Below are positions 8,652 through 18,617 of a DNA stretch of 64,000 nucleotides, piece after piece. The translations under genes and the position numbers were made by a program. Origin of the DNA: Bacteroidia bacterium (GTDB lineage Bacteria; Bacteroidota; Bacteroidia; Cytophagales; JAAEPT01); NCBI GenBank assembly GCA_030431525.1, contig JAUIJC010000023.1, positions 18,476 through 82,475 of the forward strand. The letters are read 5' to 3'. Each line of letters opens with the position of its first letter. Position 1 is the stretch's first letter. The notes below the pieces were generated by a model that worked only from the letters and a program-made list of their open reading frames with translations, ran no database searches and had not been told where the DNA came from.

Positions 8652-10862
8652 TCAGGAAAACTTCCCTTTCAACATGGCCAGCTTATCAGCCAAATCATTG
8701 GTATCAGACGTTTTCTCTGATTTCACCCTTTTTTTCGGTGTTTGAACTTGATTACCAGCATTTCCCTTCATGGAAAGGGCAATCCTTTTTCTGGCCAAAT
8801 CAACCTCTGTAACGATCACATTTACCTTCTGCCCTACTTTCACTACTTCGTTTGGATCACTCACAAATCGGTCGGCCAATTGGCTAATATGCACCAGACC
8901 ATCCTGGTGAACACCAACATCCACAAAGGCGCCAAACTTGGTAACATTCGTTACGATGCCAGGCAATTGCATCCCGATTTTCAGGTCCTCTGGATGGTGA
9001 ACCGAATCATCGAATGAGAATACCTCGAAAGCCTCACGTGGGTCACGGCCTGGCTTTTCAAGTTCGTCCAAAATATCTTTCAGGGTTGGAATCCCGATAG
9101 AGTCGGTCACATAACGGTTGAGGTCGATGGACTTTCTCAAAGCTGAATCCTCCATCAATTTGGCAATGGTTGTTCCCAAATCAGAGGCCATTTTCTTGAC
9201 CGCCTCGTAGCTTTCAGGATGGACGGCACTTGCATCCAATGGGTTCTTAGCACCACGGATACGCAGGAATCCAGCGGACTGCTCGAAGGCTTTTGGGCCA
9301 AGGCCTTTCACCTTTTTCAGTTGGGCACGACTGGTAAAAGGACCGTTTTCTTTACGGTATTGGATGATGTTTTCCGCCATTTTTGGTCCCACTCCCGAGA
9401 CATAGGCCAACAATTGCTTACTCGCCGTATTGACCTCCACGCCCACTTTGTTCACACAGCTCATCACCACATCATCCAAACCTTTTTTCAAGGAAGACTG
9501 GTCCACATCGTGCTGGTACTGTCCCACCCCAATGGATTTAGGATCAATCTTTACCAACTCCGCCAAAGGGTCCACCAATCGGCGTCCAATCGACACGGCC
9601 CCACGGACGGTAACATCATAATCAGGGAACTCCTCGCGGGCCACCTCGGAGGCTGAGTAAATGGACGCTCCACTTTCATTCACCACAATGACAGGAATTC
9701 CCAAGTCCAAGTTTTTCACAAAACGCTCAGTCTCCCTCCCTGCGGTGCCATTGCCCACAGCGACAGCCTCCAAGCCATATTTCTTCACCAAATCCTTGAC
9801 AACTGCACCTGCCTTGGCCACCTCATTTTGTGGCTCATTTGGATAGATCGCTGTATTGGTAAGCAGGTTTCCTTGTTTATCCAAGCAGACCAATTTACAA
9901 CCTGTACGAAAGCCTGGGTCCAAGGCCAAAATGGATTTTTCGCCCAATGGCGAGGCCAATAACAACTCTCGGAGGTTTTCAGAAAATACGCGAATAGCCT
10001 CTTCGTCGGCCTTCTTTTTCAGCTCGGCGCGCATCTCATTTTCCAAGGAAGGTTTCAGCAAACGCTTGTAAGCATCGTCAGTCGCCAACTTTAATTGCTT
10101 GGCGCATTCCCCATTTCCCTTGACGAACTGGTCGTCTAATACGTGAACAGCTTCATCGGCATCAGGAGCAATATTCAAGGACAGCATGCCTTCATTTTCT
10201 CCTCGGAACATGGCCAACAATCGGTGAGAAGGCGCCTTGGAAATTGGCTCGTTCCAATCAAAATAATCTTGGTATTTGGACGCATCTTCCTTCTTTCCAC
10301 GGGCAACTTTACAGGCCACCTCTCCTTTTCTTCGGAAAACCTTCCGCAACTTTTCACGGCATTCGGCATCCTCACTGATTTGCTCGGCAATGATATGGCG
10401 GGCACCTTCCAAGGCTTCCTCCACATCAGCGAGATGTTTCTTGGCTTCCTGCGAAAGCCCTACACCTTTGCCCGAAAAAATAAGGTCAGCCAATGGCTGA
10501 AGGCCTTTTTCCTTAGCGATGGTTGCCTTCGTCCTGCGTTTCTTTTTAAAGGGCAAATACAAGTCTTCTACCTTGGCCAAGGTCTTGGCCTCCAAAATGG
10601 CTTTCTTCAATTCAGCTGTCAGTAAGCCTTGTTCATCAATAGCTTTCAGGACACTTTCCTTGCGTTTCTCCAGTTCCTGAAGTTTTTCCCACGCATCACG
10701 AACCTGAGCAATGGCCACCTCATCCAAACCTCCTGTGCGCTCTTTTCTGTATCGAGCAATGAAGGGAACAGTCGCCCCTTCTTCAAAAAGTGCTAAAACG
10801 TTTTCCACTCCCTTCAAAGGGAGCCCCAAAGCTTTTGAAATAGCATTCGCAGTCTTTTCCAT
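8652..10862 (-). CDS. tex: Tex family transcription accessory / S1 RNA-binding protein
   Basis: 736 aa, the usual length. It contains an N-terminal helical Tex domain, a YqgF-like RNase-H fold (ILALDPGFRTG), helix-hairpin-helix segments (LLAYVSGVGPKMAENI; LKKVKGLGPKAFEQ) and a C-terminal S1 domain (GIVTNVTKFGAFVDVGV ... GLVHISQL). Tex binds nucleic acid and is linked to transcription and stress tolerance; its exact reaction is unsettled. A basic tail follows the S1 domain. The gene stands alone between two T9SS cargo genes and has its own terminator. Confidence 0.95.
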   Translation of the reverse strand: MEKTANAISKALGLPLKGVENVLALFEEGATVPFIARYRKERTGGLDEVAIAQVRDAWEKLQELEKRKESVLKAIDEQGLLTAELKKAILEAKTLAKVEDLYLPFKKKRRTKATIAKEKGLQPLADLIFSGKGVGLSQEAKKHLADVEEALEGARHIIAEQISEDAECREKLRKVFRRKGEVACKVARGKKEDASKYQDYFDWNEPISKAPSHRLLAMFRGENEGMLSLNIAPDADEAVHVLDDQFVKGNGECAKQLKLATDDAYKRLLKPSLENEMRAELKKKADEEAIRVFSENLRELLLASPLGEKSILALDPGFRTGCKLVCLDKQGNLLTNTAIYPNEPQNEVAKAGAVVKDLVKKYGLEAVAVGNGTAGRETERFVKNLDLGIPVIVVNESGASIYSASEVAREEFPDYDVTVRGAVSIGRRLVDPLAELVKIDPKSIGVGQYQHDVDQSSLKKGLDDVVMSCVNKVGVEVNTASKQLLAYVSGVGPKMAENIIQYRKENGPFTSRAQLKKVKGLGPKAFEQSAGFLRIRGAKNPLDASAVHPESYEAVKKMASDLGTTIAKLMEDSALRKSIDLNRYVTDSIGIPTLKDILDELEKPGRDPREAFEVFSFDDSVHHPEDLKIGMQLPGIVTNVTKFGAFVDVGVHQDGLVHISQLADRFVSDPNEVVKVGQKVNVIVTEVDLARKRIALSMKGNAGNQVQTPKKRVKSEKTSDTNDLADKLAMLKGKFS

Positions 10863-10896
10863 GGAGACAATTTAAGGCTATTTCTTTGACATGCAC

Positions 10897-11010
10897 GTAG
10901 AGACAGGGCATTGCCCTGTCTAAACCGCCTAAGTTGGCGCAGATACCCCAGTGTCAATTTATTTGGAGGCTTGCTGTGGGTGTGAAGACAGGGCAATACC
11001 CTGTCTCTAC
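10897..11010. repeat. REPIN-like pair of GTAGAGACAGGGC palindromes
   Basis: Two ~25-bp palindromes (10897-10921 and 10986-11010; core GACAGGGCAnTnCCCTGTC) lie in inverted orientation about 64 bp apart, so the whole unit can also fold as one long hairpin. The same word in a GACAAGGC form recurs four times at 47.06-47.58 kb. The right palindrome supplies the TAG stop codon of the gene ending at 11007. Confidence 0.85.
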
Positions 11011-13544
11011 GGGAATACAATTGGAAAAACCTTCTGCTCCCCTTCAAATTCAACTTCCAACAAATACATCCCCTGCGGAACATCCATCAAAAAACTGGCT
11101 GTCCCTCCTTCATTCACCTCCAAATCTCCAGACCAAAATAGTCTTCCACTCATATCTGTTATCGAACAATAAAGAGATTCCCCAGCGTGGTTCGTCCCCA
11201 CTTTTATATTCACCTTTCCGTCAAAAACAGGATTGGGGAAAACCATCAACTGACTTTCAGTTGGCTGGAATGAAATGTCTCCTAGCACTTCGAGCGTGCC
11301 ATTCGTATCTCGCTGAATCAAGCGATAGTACACCACCTCATTAGGCAAGTCTTCCTCTAACCATTGATAACTCAATGAATCGTTGGCGAGCACAAACGTG
11401 ACTTCCTGAAACTCTACACCATCAAACGACTTTTGGAGGATGTATCCTTCATTTCGATACTCCGAAACTGTCAGCCAATTGAGTTGCAACCCGCCATCCT
11501 TTTCCTCTACTGAAAAATCCAATAACTCCACGGGAAGCACAATCGGACTTCCCAAAGCAATGGCAAAGTGAGAAAAACTCGTTAATCCTTTCAAACTGGT
11601 GGTTACTTCACTTGAAGTTGAAGTGATTTCCCCAGCATTACCCAATACCTCCCAAGACGAAACCACATCCGCCCTTTTGAGCATACGGCCAGAGTTTCCA
11701 ACATTCCAATTACTATGACCTCTGGAAGTGACAATCACATTATAAATACCTGAAGTAGGCTGTTGGTCTGGCTCCACAGCCCAATAGCCATAATCCAAAA
11801 ACTCAGTGACCTCCTTTCCTTCGGCCTCAATAGCTGGATTTATTGCTCCAAGATTGGTTTGATTGAACGAAGCACTCAAGTCATTCACACCAACCAAATC
11901 GGTCATTTCAATAGAAACTGGGTTGTAGAAATCCGAGGAGCCCACAGGAAAAACATAAGTTGACTGCACATCCACAGCTCGCTTCAACTCTCCTACCACA
12001 TAACTGTTTTCTCCAAAACCGATTAATGCACTGGAATCTGGATTGGTGATTTCCAAAACGTGTCCATTGGTATTCAAAACACCACTCACAAATTCCAACT
12101 TCGCCACTGAGAGATTGCCCTCTAAAAAAAGTCCATCTGGACCTGCATCCAGCTTAAAAGTAACACTGTCCGAAAACAGTAAACTTCCCGTTCCAGCAAT
12201 GGAATTTTCACCTGTAAAAGACGATGCCCTCGAAGGAGAAAAATTGAATGTTGCACCATTTTCCACTAGCAAGTCCCCAACTTCCAAATCAAGGGCTTTC
12301 TGGTTAGTGGCCGTTGTGATTTTCAGTGTGCCTTGAGCAATCACTAAAGAGTCTATTTCTCCCTGATTTGAACTGCCGAAAAGGACATTCACGGTTCCAT
12401 CATAATCGAATGCAAAGTGGCTGTAAATCCGTCCTCCAAATGATGGCTGACTGTTTTGCTGGTGGATATACCAACTACCCTCCTCAAAATAAACCTTGGA
12501 ATTTGGAGCCGTCAGACCAAATGGATTTCCGCCATCCTTGCTGATATACTGACTGCCACTTTTAAAGACCACGGTGTTTTCGGAGCCAGAATCCCCAAAG
12601 GGATTTCCAGAGAAATTTTCCCCTTGAAAAACTGCTCCATCCTCAAAATTTACGGATGCAGAATCTTCTGCTAACAGCCGATGAGGCTCATCGCTTGGCC
12701 CATCAAACACCACTTTTCCCGAAACGGAGGCATTTGCTCCTGACAATAACGAAAGCTCAAAAGCTTGGTCATCATAAATGGTCAAAATGGACGTTGCATC
12801 CACAGTCATTGACTGATTGACACTCAATCCACCGTCTCCTGAGAGCTTGATTTCTGAACCATTCTCCAACTGAAGACTAGCAATTTCTTGAGGTGAAATA
12901 TTTGAAACATCAGAGATAACTCCATCAAAAATCAAGGTATCCCAAGTGGTTGCACTGTTCCGCTCTGGCGACCAATTTGAAGGGTTTTGGAAATCATCAC
13001 CCATGTTACCTGTCCATACATAACTGAACTGGCTCACCGAACCACCATCATAGCCCAACCAAGAAATATCATCCAACACAATTTGCTTTGTCCCTACTGA
13101 CCGAAATTCCAGCGTAAACAGTCCTGAAACAGCAATATTTGAAAGCGTAAAATCCTCCACCTGATCCATTTGGCTTAGGGTAAACTCCCCCGTTTCCACT
13201 CCGTTAATCCAAACTTGAACGCTTCTTTCTGAAGCTGTTCCAGAGGTGAAATATGAACGTAGATTAAAGTTCAATTCCCAAATCCCGCCTGTCGCGGAGG
13301 TCTTTACATAGCCAGTTCCTGAAGTTGAAAACCCAATGGATTGCCCTGAAATCTGGTAAGAAGCACTTGGATTTCGGGCTTGTTCATATTCCCAAGCCAA
13401 ACCATTGTCCCCGACATAACTCCCAGACGAATAGGCGCTTCCCGAAAGAATATGGTTAGAAAAAGTTTCACCTCCTTGGGCAAAGGATGCTTGTAGGGAA
13501 AGAAACATCCCCGCAAGCAGAAAAAAATAGCGTGGCATCATCAC
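11007..13544 (-). CDS. Secreted T9SS type A cargo protein, beta-solenoid-like
   Basis: 845 aa starting at one of three consecutive ATGs, followed by a signal peptide (RYFFLLAGMFLSLQASFAQ). Residues ~20-190 resemble a jelly-roll or ligand-binding module. Residues ~200-560 are rich in short beta strands and Asn/Gly/Ser turns, typical of autotransporter-like solenoids. The C-terminus (MVFPNPV, DMSGRLFWSG, VPQGMYLLEV) is a type A T9SS sorting domain, so export through the outer membrane is expected. No catalytic motif is recognisable. The stop codon lies in a dispersed palindrome, so the last few residues may have been altered by that insertion. Confidence 0.85.
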   Translation of the reverse strand: MMMPRYFFLLAGMFLSLQASFAQGGETFSNHILSGSAYSSGSYVGDNGLAWEYEQARNPSASYQISGQSIGFSTSGTGYVKTSATGGIWELNFNLRSYFTSGTASERSVQVWINGVETGEFTLSQMDQVEDFTLSNIAVSGLFTLEFRSVGTKQIVLDDISWLGYDGGSVSQFSYVWTGNMGDDFQNPSNWSPERNSATTWDTLIFDGVISDVSNISPQEIASLQLENGSEIKLSGDGGLSVNQSMTVDATSILTIYDDQAFELSLLSGANASVSGKVVFDGPSDEPHRLLAEDSASVNFEDGAVFQGENFSGNPFGDSGSENTVVFKSGSQYISKDGGNPFGLTAPNSKVYFEEGSWYIHQQNSQPSFGGRIYSHFAFDYDGTVNVLFGSSNQGEIDSLVIAQGTLKITTATNQKALDLEVGDLLVENGATFNFSPSRASSFTGENSIAGTGSLLFSDSVTFKLDAGPDGLFLEGNLSVAKLEFVSGVLNTNGHVLEITNPDSSALIGFGENSYVVGELKRAVDVQSTYVFPVGSSDFYNPVSIEMTDLVGVNDLSASFNQTNLGAINPAIEAEGKEVTEFLDYGYWAVEPDQQPTSGIYNVIVTSRGHSNWNVGNSGRMLKRADVVSSWEVLGNAGEITSTSSEVTTSLKGLTSFSHFAIALGSPIVLPVELLDFSVEEKDGGLQLNWLTVSEYRNEGYILQKSFDGVEFQEVTFVLANDSLSYQWLEEDLPNEVVYYRLIQRDTNGTLEVLGDISFQPTESQLMVFPNPVFDGKVNIKVGTNHAGESLYCSITDMSGRLFWSGDLEVNEGGTASFLMDVPQGMYLLEVEFEGEQKVFPIVFP

Positions 13545-13830
13545 TCAAAAAAATCACCAAGAAACTGATTTTCAAGGCCATGAAAATGCTTTTGACGCAT
13601 TGGAATTGAAATACCAAAAATGAGGGTTTACGGACTTTTTCAAAGCGTCTAAATCAGGCTTCACAAGCTAAAATAGCCGTTATCAGCCCGTTTTTACGGA
13701 TTTAGACCACACTCAATTCTTTAGCCCAAAAACAAGGCATTTTTTCATTCCAAAGAGAAAAATCTCAATGAATGTTAATTCTCCACCAAAACGAAGTGTT
13801 TTCAGAGTACCTTCTTAACGTCAGGTTCCG

Positions 13831-13842
13831 TAATTTTGCCGA
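13831..13842 (+). promoter_or_regulatory. Bacteroidota -7 box just before guaA
   Basis: TAATTTTG (13831-13838) fits the TAnnTTTG -7 consensus and ends four bases before the guaA ATG. Transcription would begin at or next to the start codon, giving a leaderless mRNA. No clear -33 TTTG is visible. The remaining ~290 bp (13545-13830) between the divergent genes show no ORF or strong hairpin. Confidence 0.45.
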
Positions 13843-15372
13843 ATGGAAGAGAAAATCATTATCCTAGACTTTGGCTCCCAGTACACGCAGTTGATTGCGC
13901 GTCGCATCAGGGAGTGCAATGTATATTGCGAGATTCATCCTTATAACCACCTGCCTGAGTTTGACGAAAGCGTGAAGGGTTTGATCCTTTCAGGTAGCCC
14001 ATGTTCCGTTCGTGAGGCCGATGCCCCGAACGTTGACTTGGACCAATTTAAAGGACGCTTCCCAATCTTGGGTATTTGCTTTGGCGCTCAGTTGATCGCC
14101 CACAAGCATGGCAACGAGGTCAAGCCTTCTTCCCACCGTGAGTATGGCCGTGCTTTGTTGACCAACGTGAAGTCAAACGAAGTCCTTTTCAAGGATGTGG
14201 CTGACATGTCACAGGTTTGGATGTCACATGGTGACACCATCCAAGGACTTGGCGAGGAATTCGAAATCATCGCCCAAACCTCCTCTATCCCTGTTGCGGC
14301 CTACCGCATCAAAAACGAGGACATTTACGGCATCCAGTTCCACCCTGAAGTTACCCACTCTGTGGACGGAACAACGATCATCAAAAACTTCTTGGTTGAC
14401 ATCTGTGGCCTTTCACAGGATTGGACCCCTGAGCACTTTGTTGAGGAGTCTGTAGCTGCCCTCAAGGAGCAACTTGGTGATGACAAAGTTGTGCTCGGTC
14501 TTTCAGGTGGTGTGGATTCTTCCGTTGCCGCTGTTTTGATTGACAAAGCCATCGGCAAAAACCTCTACTGTATTTTCGTAGACAACGGCCTCTTGCGCAA
14601 GAACGAATACGAAGAAGTATTGGATTCTTACAAGCACATGGGCTTGAACGTGATTGGTGTTGACGCCAAGCAGGATTTCTATGATGCCTTGAAAGGCTTG
14701 AAGGATCCTGAGGACAAGCGTAAGGCCATTGGTCGTACCTTCATCGAGGTCTTCGACCGCGAAGCACACAAAATCGAAGGTGTTAAGTGGTTGGGTCAAG
14801 GAACCATCTACCCTGACGTTATCGAGTCTGTATCGGTTAAAGGTCCTTCTGCTACCATCAAGTCTCACCACAATGTTGGTGGTCTTCCTGAGAAAATGAA
14901 CCTCAAGATTGTTGAGCCATTGCGTTCCCTCTTCAAGGATGAGGTTCGTCGCGTTGGTAAGGCACTTGAGATTGACCAAAACATCTTGGGTCGTCACCCA
15001 TTCCCAGGCCCAGGCTTGGCTATCCGTATCTTGGGCGACATCACCGAGGAAAAAGTAAAAGTCCTTCAAGAAGTTGACGCCATCTTTATTGGTGGCCTGA
15101 AAGAATCTGGTCTTTACGACGAGGTTTGGCAGGCTGGCGTAATGTTGCTTCCTGTTCAGTCGGTAGGCGTAATGGGTGATGAGCGTACCTACGAAAATGT
15201 AGTAGCTCTTCGCGCTGTGACCAGCCACGACGGCATGACTGCCGACTGGTCCCGTTTGCCTTACGACTTCTTGGCTGATATATCCAACAAGGTCATCAAC
15301 AGAGTGAAAGGAGTTAACCGTGTCGTTTATGACATCAGCTCCAAACCACCTGCGACCATTGAGTGGGAATAA
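13843..15372 (+). CDS. guaA: GMP synthase (glutamine-hydrolysing)
   Basis: 509 aa. It converts XMP, glutamine and ATP to GMP in the cytosol, the last step of guanine nucleotide synthesis. The N-terminal class I glutamine amidotransferase has the nucleophile Cys79 in LGICFGAQ and the HPEV histidine/glutamate pair. The central ATP pyrophosphatase carries SGGVDSS, and the C-terminal dimerisation domain ends with the usual KPPATIEWE. Everything expected is present. An inverted-repeat element follows the stop. Confidence 0.98.
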   Translation: MEEKIIILDFGSQYTQLIARRIRECNVYCEIHPYNHLPEFDESVKGLILSGSPCSVREADAPNVDLDQFKGRFPILGICFGAQLIAHKHGNEVKPSSHREYGRALLTNVKSNEVLFKDVADMSQVWMSHGDTIQGLGEEFEIIAQTSSIPVAAYRIKNEDIYGIQFHPEVTHSVDGTTIIKNFLVDICGLSQDWTPEHFVEESVAALKEQLGDDKVVLGLSGGVDSSVAAVLIDKAIGKNLYCIFVDNGLLRKNEYEEVLDSYKHMGLNVIGVDAKQDFYDALKGLKDPEDKRKAIGRTFIEVFDREAHKIEGVKWLGQGTIYPDVIESVSVKGPSATIKSHHNVGGLPEKMNLKIVEPLRSLFKDEVRRVGKALEIDQNILGRHPFPGPGLAIRILGDITEEKVKVLQEVDAIFIGGLKESGLYDEVWQAGVMLLPVQSVGVMGDERTYENVVALRAVTSHDGMTADWSRLPYDFLADISNKVINRVKGVNRVVYDISSKPPATIEWE

Positions 15373-15400
15373 TCTGCAACTGACATATTAGTTGTACAAT

Positions 15401-15475
15401 GTATCATGTATCATGTACTATGACAGTTCACACGGGCTTCATAGTACATGATACTTTGTACTTGATACACAAAAT
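15401..15475. repeat. GTATCATGTAC-type inverted repeat
   Basis: GTATCATGTACTATGA (15408-15423) is repeated perfectly inverted at 15439-15454, with further ATCATGTA and TTGTACTTGATAC words around it. The same kind of word appears near 28.55, 58.3 and 59.7 kb. It lies between guaA and the next gene and may also end guaA transcripts. Confidence 0.7.
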
Positions 15476-15488
15476 TTCTTAAGCTCCT

Positions 15489-17189
15489 ATGCGTTTTCGC
15501 CCTCTGATTTTCACCCTCATTTTTCTAAGCTCATTCGTATCCTTTGCCCAATCCACCGCCAAGGAATATGAGAAGCGTTTCCTTTTTGCCAAAGAGCTCC
15601 TTCGTACCGAGCAATACGATAAATCCTTTGAGGAATTCAAAAAATTAGCCGACGGAAACATCAAGAACCGTTTCTCGGACATCTCCCATTATTACTGCGG
15701 ACTATCCGCTTATCACCTGCAGCGTTGGCCAGATACACGCTTCATTTTGGTGAAACTCCTCAAAAGCCGTCCATCTTGGAAACGAAGGGACGAGGCATTC
15801 TACCTCCTTGCAGCTGCGAATTTTGAGGAAAAATCTTACGACAAGGCCTTCCAATACTTGGATACCCTCCAAAAAGCCGACATCAAAAAGGACGGTGAAA
15901 AAATGGAGGCCCATTACCTTCATCAGGTGAACAGTGTCGACACGCTGAAGACTTGGCATGAAGCACGTTTGAAAGACAATGTTGTTGCTCAGCGACTTGC
16001 CGAGGTGCTCAATTACTCCATTCAAAGCTATCAAGACAAGCTTCTCCTTCAGTACTTGATTCAAGACTATAAACTTGACCCAAAGAAGTTCTCAATGGCT
16101 TCGATGAAAAGCGTCAAAAAAGACGTTTATCGAGTGGCCCTTCTCCTTCCATTGGAATTGGACAAGCCTGAGAATTACAGAAAGAGCCGTCGCTATTTTG
16201 AGTTTTTGGAGGGAGTTCGGATGGCCAAACAGGATTTGATTTTAGAAGGTCAATCCATCGAACTCTTCGTTTATGACACCAAACGCGATACGGCCACCAC
16301 AAACAAAATTGTAGCCTTGCCTGAGTTGTGTGGAATGGATTTGTTGATTGGCCCAGTTCTTTACGAAAACTCGGAGATTGTTTCGGGCTTTGCTGAATTT
16401 CACGGCATTAACTATGTAAACCCATTCCTCAAGGATGATGCATTGGTCGATGGCCGAAGCATGTCATTTTTGGCTTTCCCTTCCAACAGCATGGAGGGCA
16501 TCAAGACTGCAGACTACATTGTCAAGGCTAACGACACGACGAACACTGCCATTATTTTCTATTCCGAAGGATGGGCTGATTCTGTGAACGCTTATGCACA
16601 TGCAGCTCGACTGGATTCCTTGGGCAAGAAAGTGAAAGCACTACGAAAAATCACGTTGGAAGAGGTTCAAGGAAACACACGTGATTTCAATGAGGAATTG
16701 GCCAAAATGCTTGAAGACGAAGATTTGAGCCACATTTACGTTGCTGCCGACCAAAACCTTATTGCCGCCAGCCTCATGAGTGTGTTTGAGCAAAACAATG
16801 TGAGCGCGCCAATCTTTGTTCCTTCAAAATGGCTGGACATCAAGTTGCTGAACTACGACCAGTTCCTGCGCCGAAATGTCCATTTCATCTATCCCGACTA
16901 CGAGGATTTGAACAAGCCTGAGCTTCTGAAGTTCCGCACAGCCTTTGGTGCCAGAACAAACCTCAAGCCGTTGACTAACGGTGCCACAATGGGCTACGAA
17001 GTCATGAACTTCTACGGTCATGCCATGAAGCTCTACGGCAACCGATTTAACCAAAACATTCAGTCATCTGGCTTCACCCCTGGCAAAACCCTTTATGGTT
17101 TTGATTACTCGATGGGAAATGCCAATGCCGTTGTCCCAATTTTCAAATTCGATTCGGATTACAAATTAGATTGGGTGAACCGCCAATAA
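15489..17189 (+). CDS. TPR plus periplasmic-binding-fold lipid/peptidoglycan-type accessory protein (LpoA-like architecture)
   Basis: 566 aa with a signal peptide (MRFRPLIFTLIFLSSFVSFAQ). Residues ~25-200 are TPR-like helices (EQYDKSFEEFKKLA, YYCGLSAYHLQRW). Residues ~215-560 form a type 1 periplasmic-binding (Leu/Ile/Val-binding or LpoA-like) fold (VYRVALLLPLELD, DLLIGPVLYENSEIV, HIYVAADQNLIAASLM, GYEVMNFYGHAM). The same order of domains occurs in LpoA, the activator of penicillin-binding protein 1A. In Bacteroidota such proteins are often annotated as ABC transporter substrate-binding proteins. Either role is possible; no permease lies nearby. Confidence 0.65.
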   Translation: MRFRPLIFTLIFLSSFVSFAQSTAKEYEKRFLFAKELLRTEQYDKSFEEFKKLADGNIKNRFSDISHYYCGLSAYHLQRWPDTRFILVKLLKSRPSWKRRDEAFYLLAAANFEEKSYDKAFQYLDTLQKADIKKDGEKMEAHYLHQVNSVDTLKTWHEARLKDNVVAQRLAEVLNYSIQSYQDKLLLQYLIQDYKLDPKKFSMASMKSVKKDVYRVALLLPLELDKPENYRKSRRYFEFLEGVRMAKQDLILEGQSIELFVYDTKRDTATTNKIVALPELCGMDLLIGPVLYENSEIVSGFAEFHGINYVNPFLKDDALVDGRSMSFLAFPSNSMEGIKTADYIVKANDTTNTAIIFYSEGWADSVNAYAHAARLDSLGKKVKALRKITLEEVQGNTRDFNEELAKMLEDEDLSHIYVAADQNLIAASLMSVFEQNNVSAPIFVPSKWLDIKLLNYDQFLRRNVHFIYPDYEDLNKPELLKFRTAFGARTNLKPLTNGATMGYEVMNFYGHAMKLYGNRFNQNIQSSGFTPGKTLYGFDYSMGNANAVVPIFKFDSDYKLDWVNRQ

Positions 17190-17206
17190 AAAACAACCAT
17201 GCAGCC

Positions 17207-17241
17207 AAGCTCAAAGGACAATTTCACGCTTCTTTGAGCTT
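17207..17241 (+). terminator. Probable terminator after the LpoA-like gene
   Basis: AAGCTCAAAG (17207-17216) pairs perfectly with CTTTGAGCTT (17232-17241) across a 15-nt loop. The T-tract is weak, so efficiency is uncertain. Confidence 0.5.
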
Positions 17242-17270
17242 GTGTTTCATAAGACATATAAGTAATTACC

Positions 17271-18563
17271 ATGAACCACAGCCATAGCCAAACGCTTTTT
17301 GATAACGCCAAAAACTCCATCCCTGGAGGAGTGAACTCCCCTGTCCGTGCCTTTAAAGCCGTAGGAGGAAACCCAGTTTTCTTCAAATCAGCCAAAGGCG
17401 CTTTCATGTATGACGTGGATGGCAACGCCTACACAGATTACATCAACTCTTGGGGACCAATGATTTTGGGTCATGCTTTCCCAAAGGTTGAAGAGGCTGT
17501 TATCGCTGCGGTAAAAAAATCGTTGTCGTTTGGCGCACCTACAGGGGCAGAAGTGGACATGGCTGAGCTTATTTGTTCCATGGTTCCATCCATTGAAAAA
17601 GTACGGATGGTAAACTCAGGAACCGAAGCGACAATGTCCGCCATTCGATTGGCTCGTGGATTTACCAAGCGTGACAAAATCATCAAGTTCGAAGGTTGCT
17701 ACCACGGACATGGCGACTCATTCCTTATTGCAGCTGGAAGTGGCGCGGTTACGATGGGAAGCCCTGACAGCCCAGGTGTTACACAAGGAACCGCCAAAGA
17801 CACCTTGACTGCACGTTTCAATGATTTGGAGCAAGTTCAGGCCTTGGTGGAAGCCAACAAAAATGATATCGCAGCCATTATCTTGGAACCTGTTGCGGGT
17901 AACATGGGCTGTGTTCTTCCAAATGAAAGCTTTTTAGAAGGCCTCCGTCAGCTTTGTGACAAGGAGGATATCGTCCTCATCTTTGACGAGGTGATGACAG
18001 GATTCCGTCTTTCCAAGGCTGGAGCCCAAGGATTGCTTGGCGTACAACCAGATTTGACCACTTTTGGTAAAGTGATTGGCGGAGGTATGCCAGTTGGTGC
18101 TTACGGTGGACGCAAGGACATCATGAGCCAAATTTCCCCTGAAGGACCTGTTTATCAAGCAGGCACCTTGTCTGGAAACCCTGTAGCTATGGCCGCTGGT
18201 TTTGCCATGCTCACTGAGCTCAATGAGCGTCCTGAAATTTACCAGCAATTGGAGAACACGACTAAGGCCATTGTTTCAGGCATTCAAACAAACCTGAACG
18301 AGCTTGGCTTGGATTACAGCATCAACCAAATCGGTTCGATGTTCAGCCTCTTCTTCACCAGCAAAAAAGTGGAAGATTTTGAGGATGCTAAAGGCTGTAA
18401 CCTTGAACTCTTCGGGCGTTATTTCCGAGAAATGCTGGACAAAGGAATCTACTTGGCTCCTTCTCAATTTGAAACGCTGTTCATTTCCTCTGAAATCAAC
18501 GAGGAACTTGTCGGACAGTTTGTTCAAGCCAACAAAGAGGTGCTTGTAAAACTACATGGCTAA
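17271..18563 (+). CDS. hemL: Glutamate-1-semialdehyde 2,1-aminomutase
   Basis: 430 aa, a standard length. It converts glutamate-1-semialdehyde to 5-aminolevulinate in tetrapyrrole (haem) synthesis. Family signatures include [11 protein letters not shown] near the N-terminus, [26 protein letters not shown], and the pyridoxal-phosphate lysine in [18 protein letters not shown]. It starts the forward set hemL, proC, dcd. Haem supply is relevant to the several c-type cytochromes in this window, although no link is shown. Confidence 0.97.
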   Translation: MNHSHSQTLFDNAKNSIPGGVNSPVRAFKAVGGNPVFFKSAKGAFMYDVDGNAYTDYINSWGPMILGHAFPKVEEAVIAAVKKSLSFGAPTGAEVDMAELICSMVPSIEKVRMVNSGTEATMSAIRLARGFTKRDKIIKFEGCYHGHGDSFLIAAGSGAVTMGSPDSPGVTQGTAKDTLTARFNDLEQVQALVEANKNDIAAIILEPVAGNMGCVLPNESFLEGLRQLCDKEDIVLIFDEVMTGFRLSKAGAQGLLGVQPDLTTFGKVIGGGMPVGAYGGRKDIMSQISPEGPVYQAGTLSGNPVAMAAGFAMLTELNERPEIYQQLENTTKAIVSGIQTNLNELGLDYSINQIGSMFSLFFTSKKVEDFEDAKGCNLELFGRYFREMLDKGIYLAPSQFETLFISSEINEELVGQFVQANKEVLVKLHG

Positions 18564-18617
18564 GCCATAAGGTTATTAGTGAAGACTGCCCCACTTGGGA
18601 AAAGTATTTAGATAAAG

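Noticed and set aside
14503..15228. 241-aa reverse ORF opposite guaA
   Set aside because: Shadow of the highly biased guaA codons; no domain and no start context.
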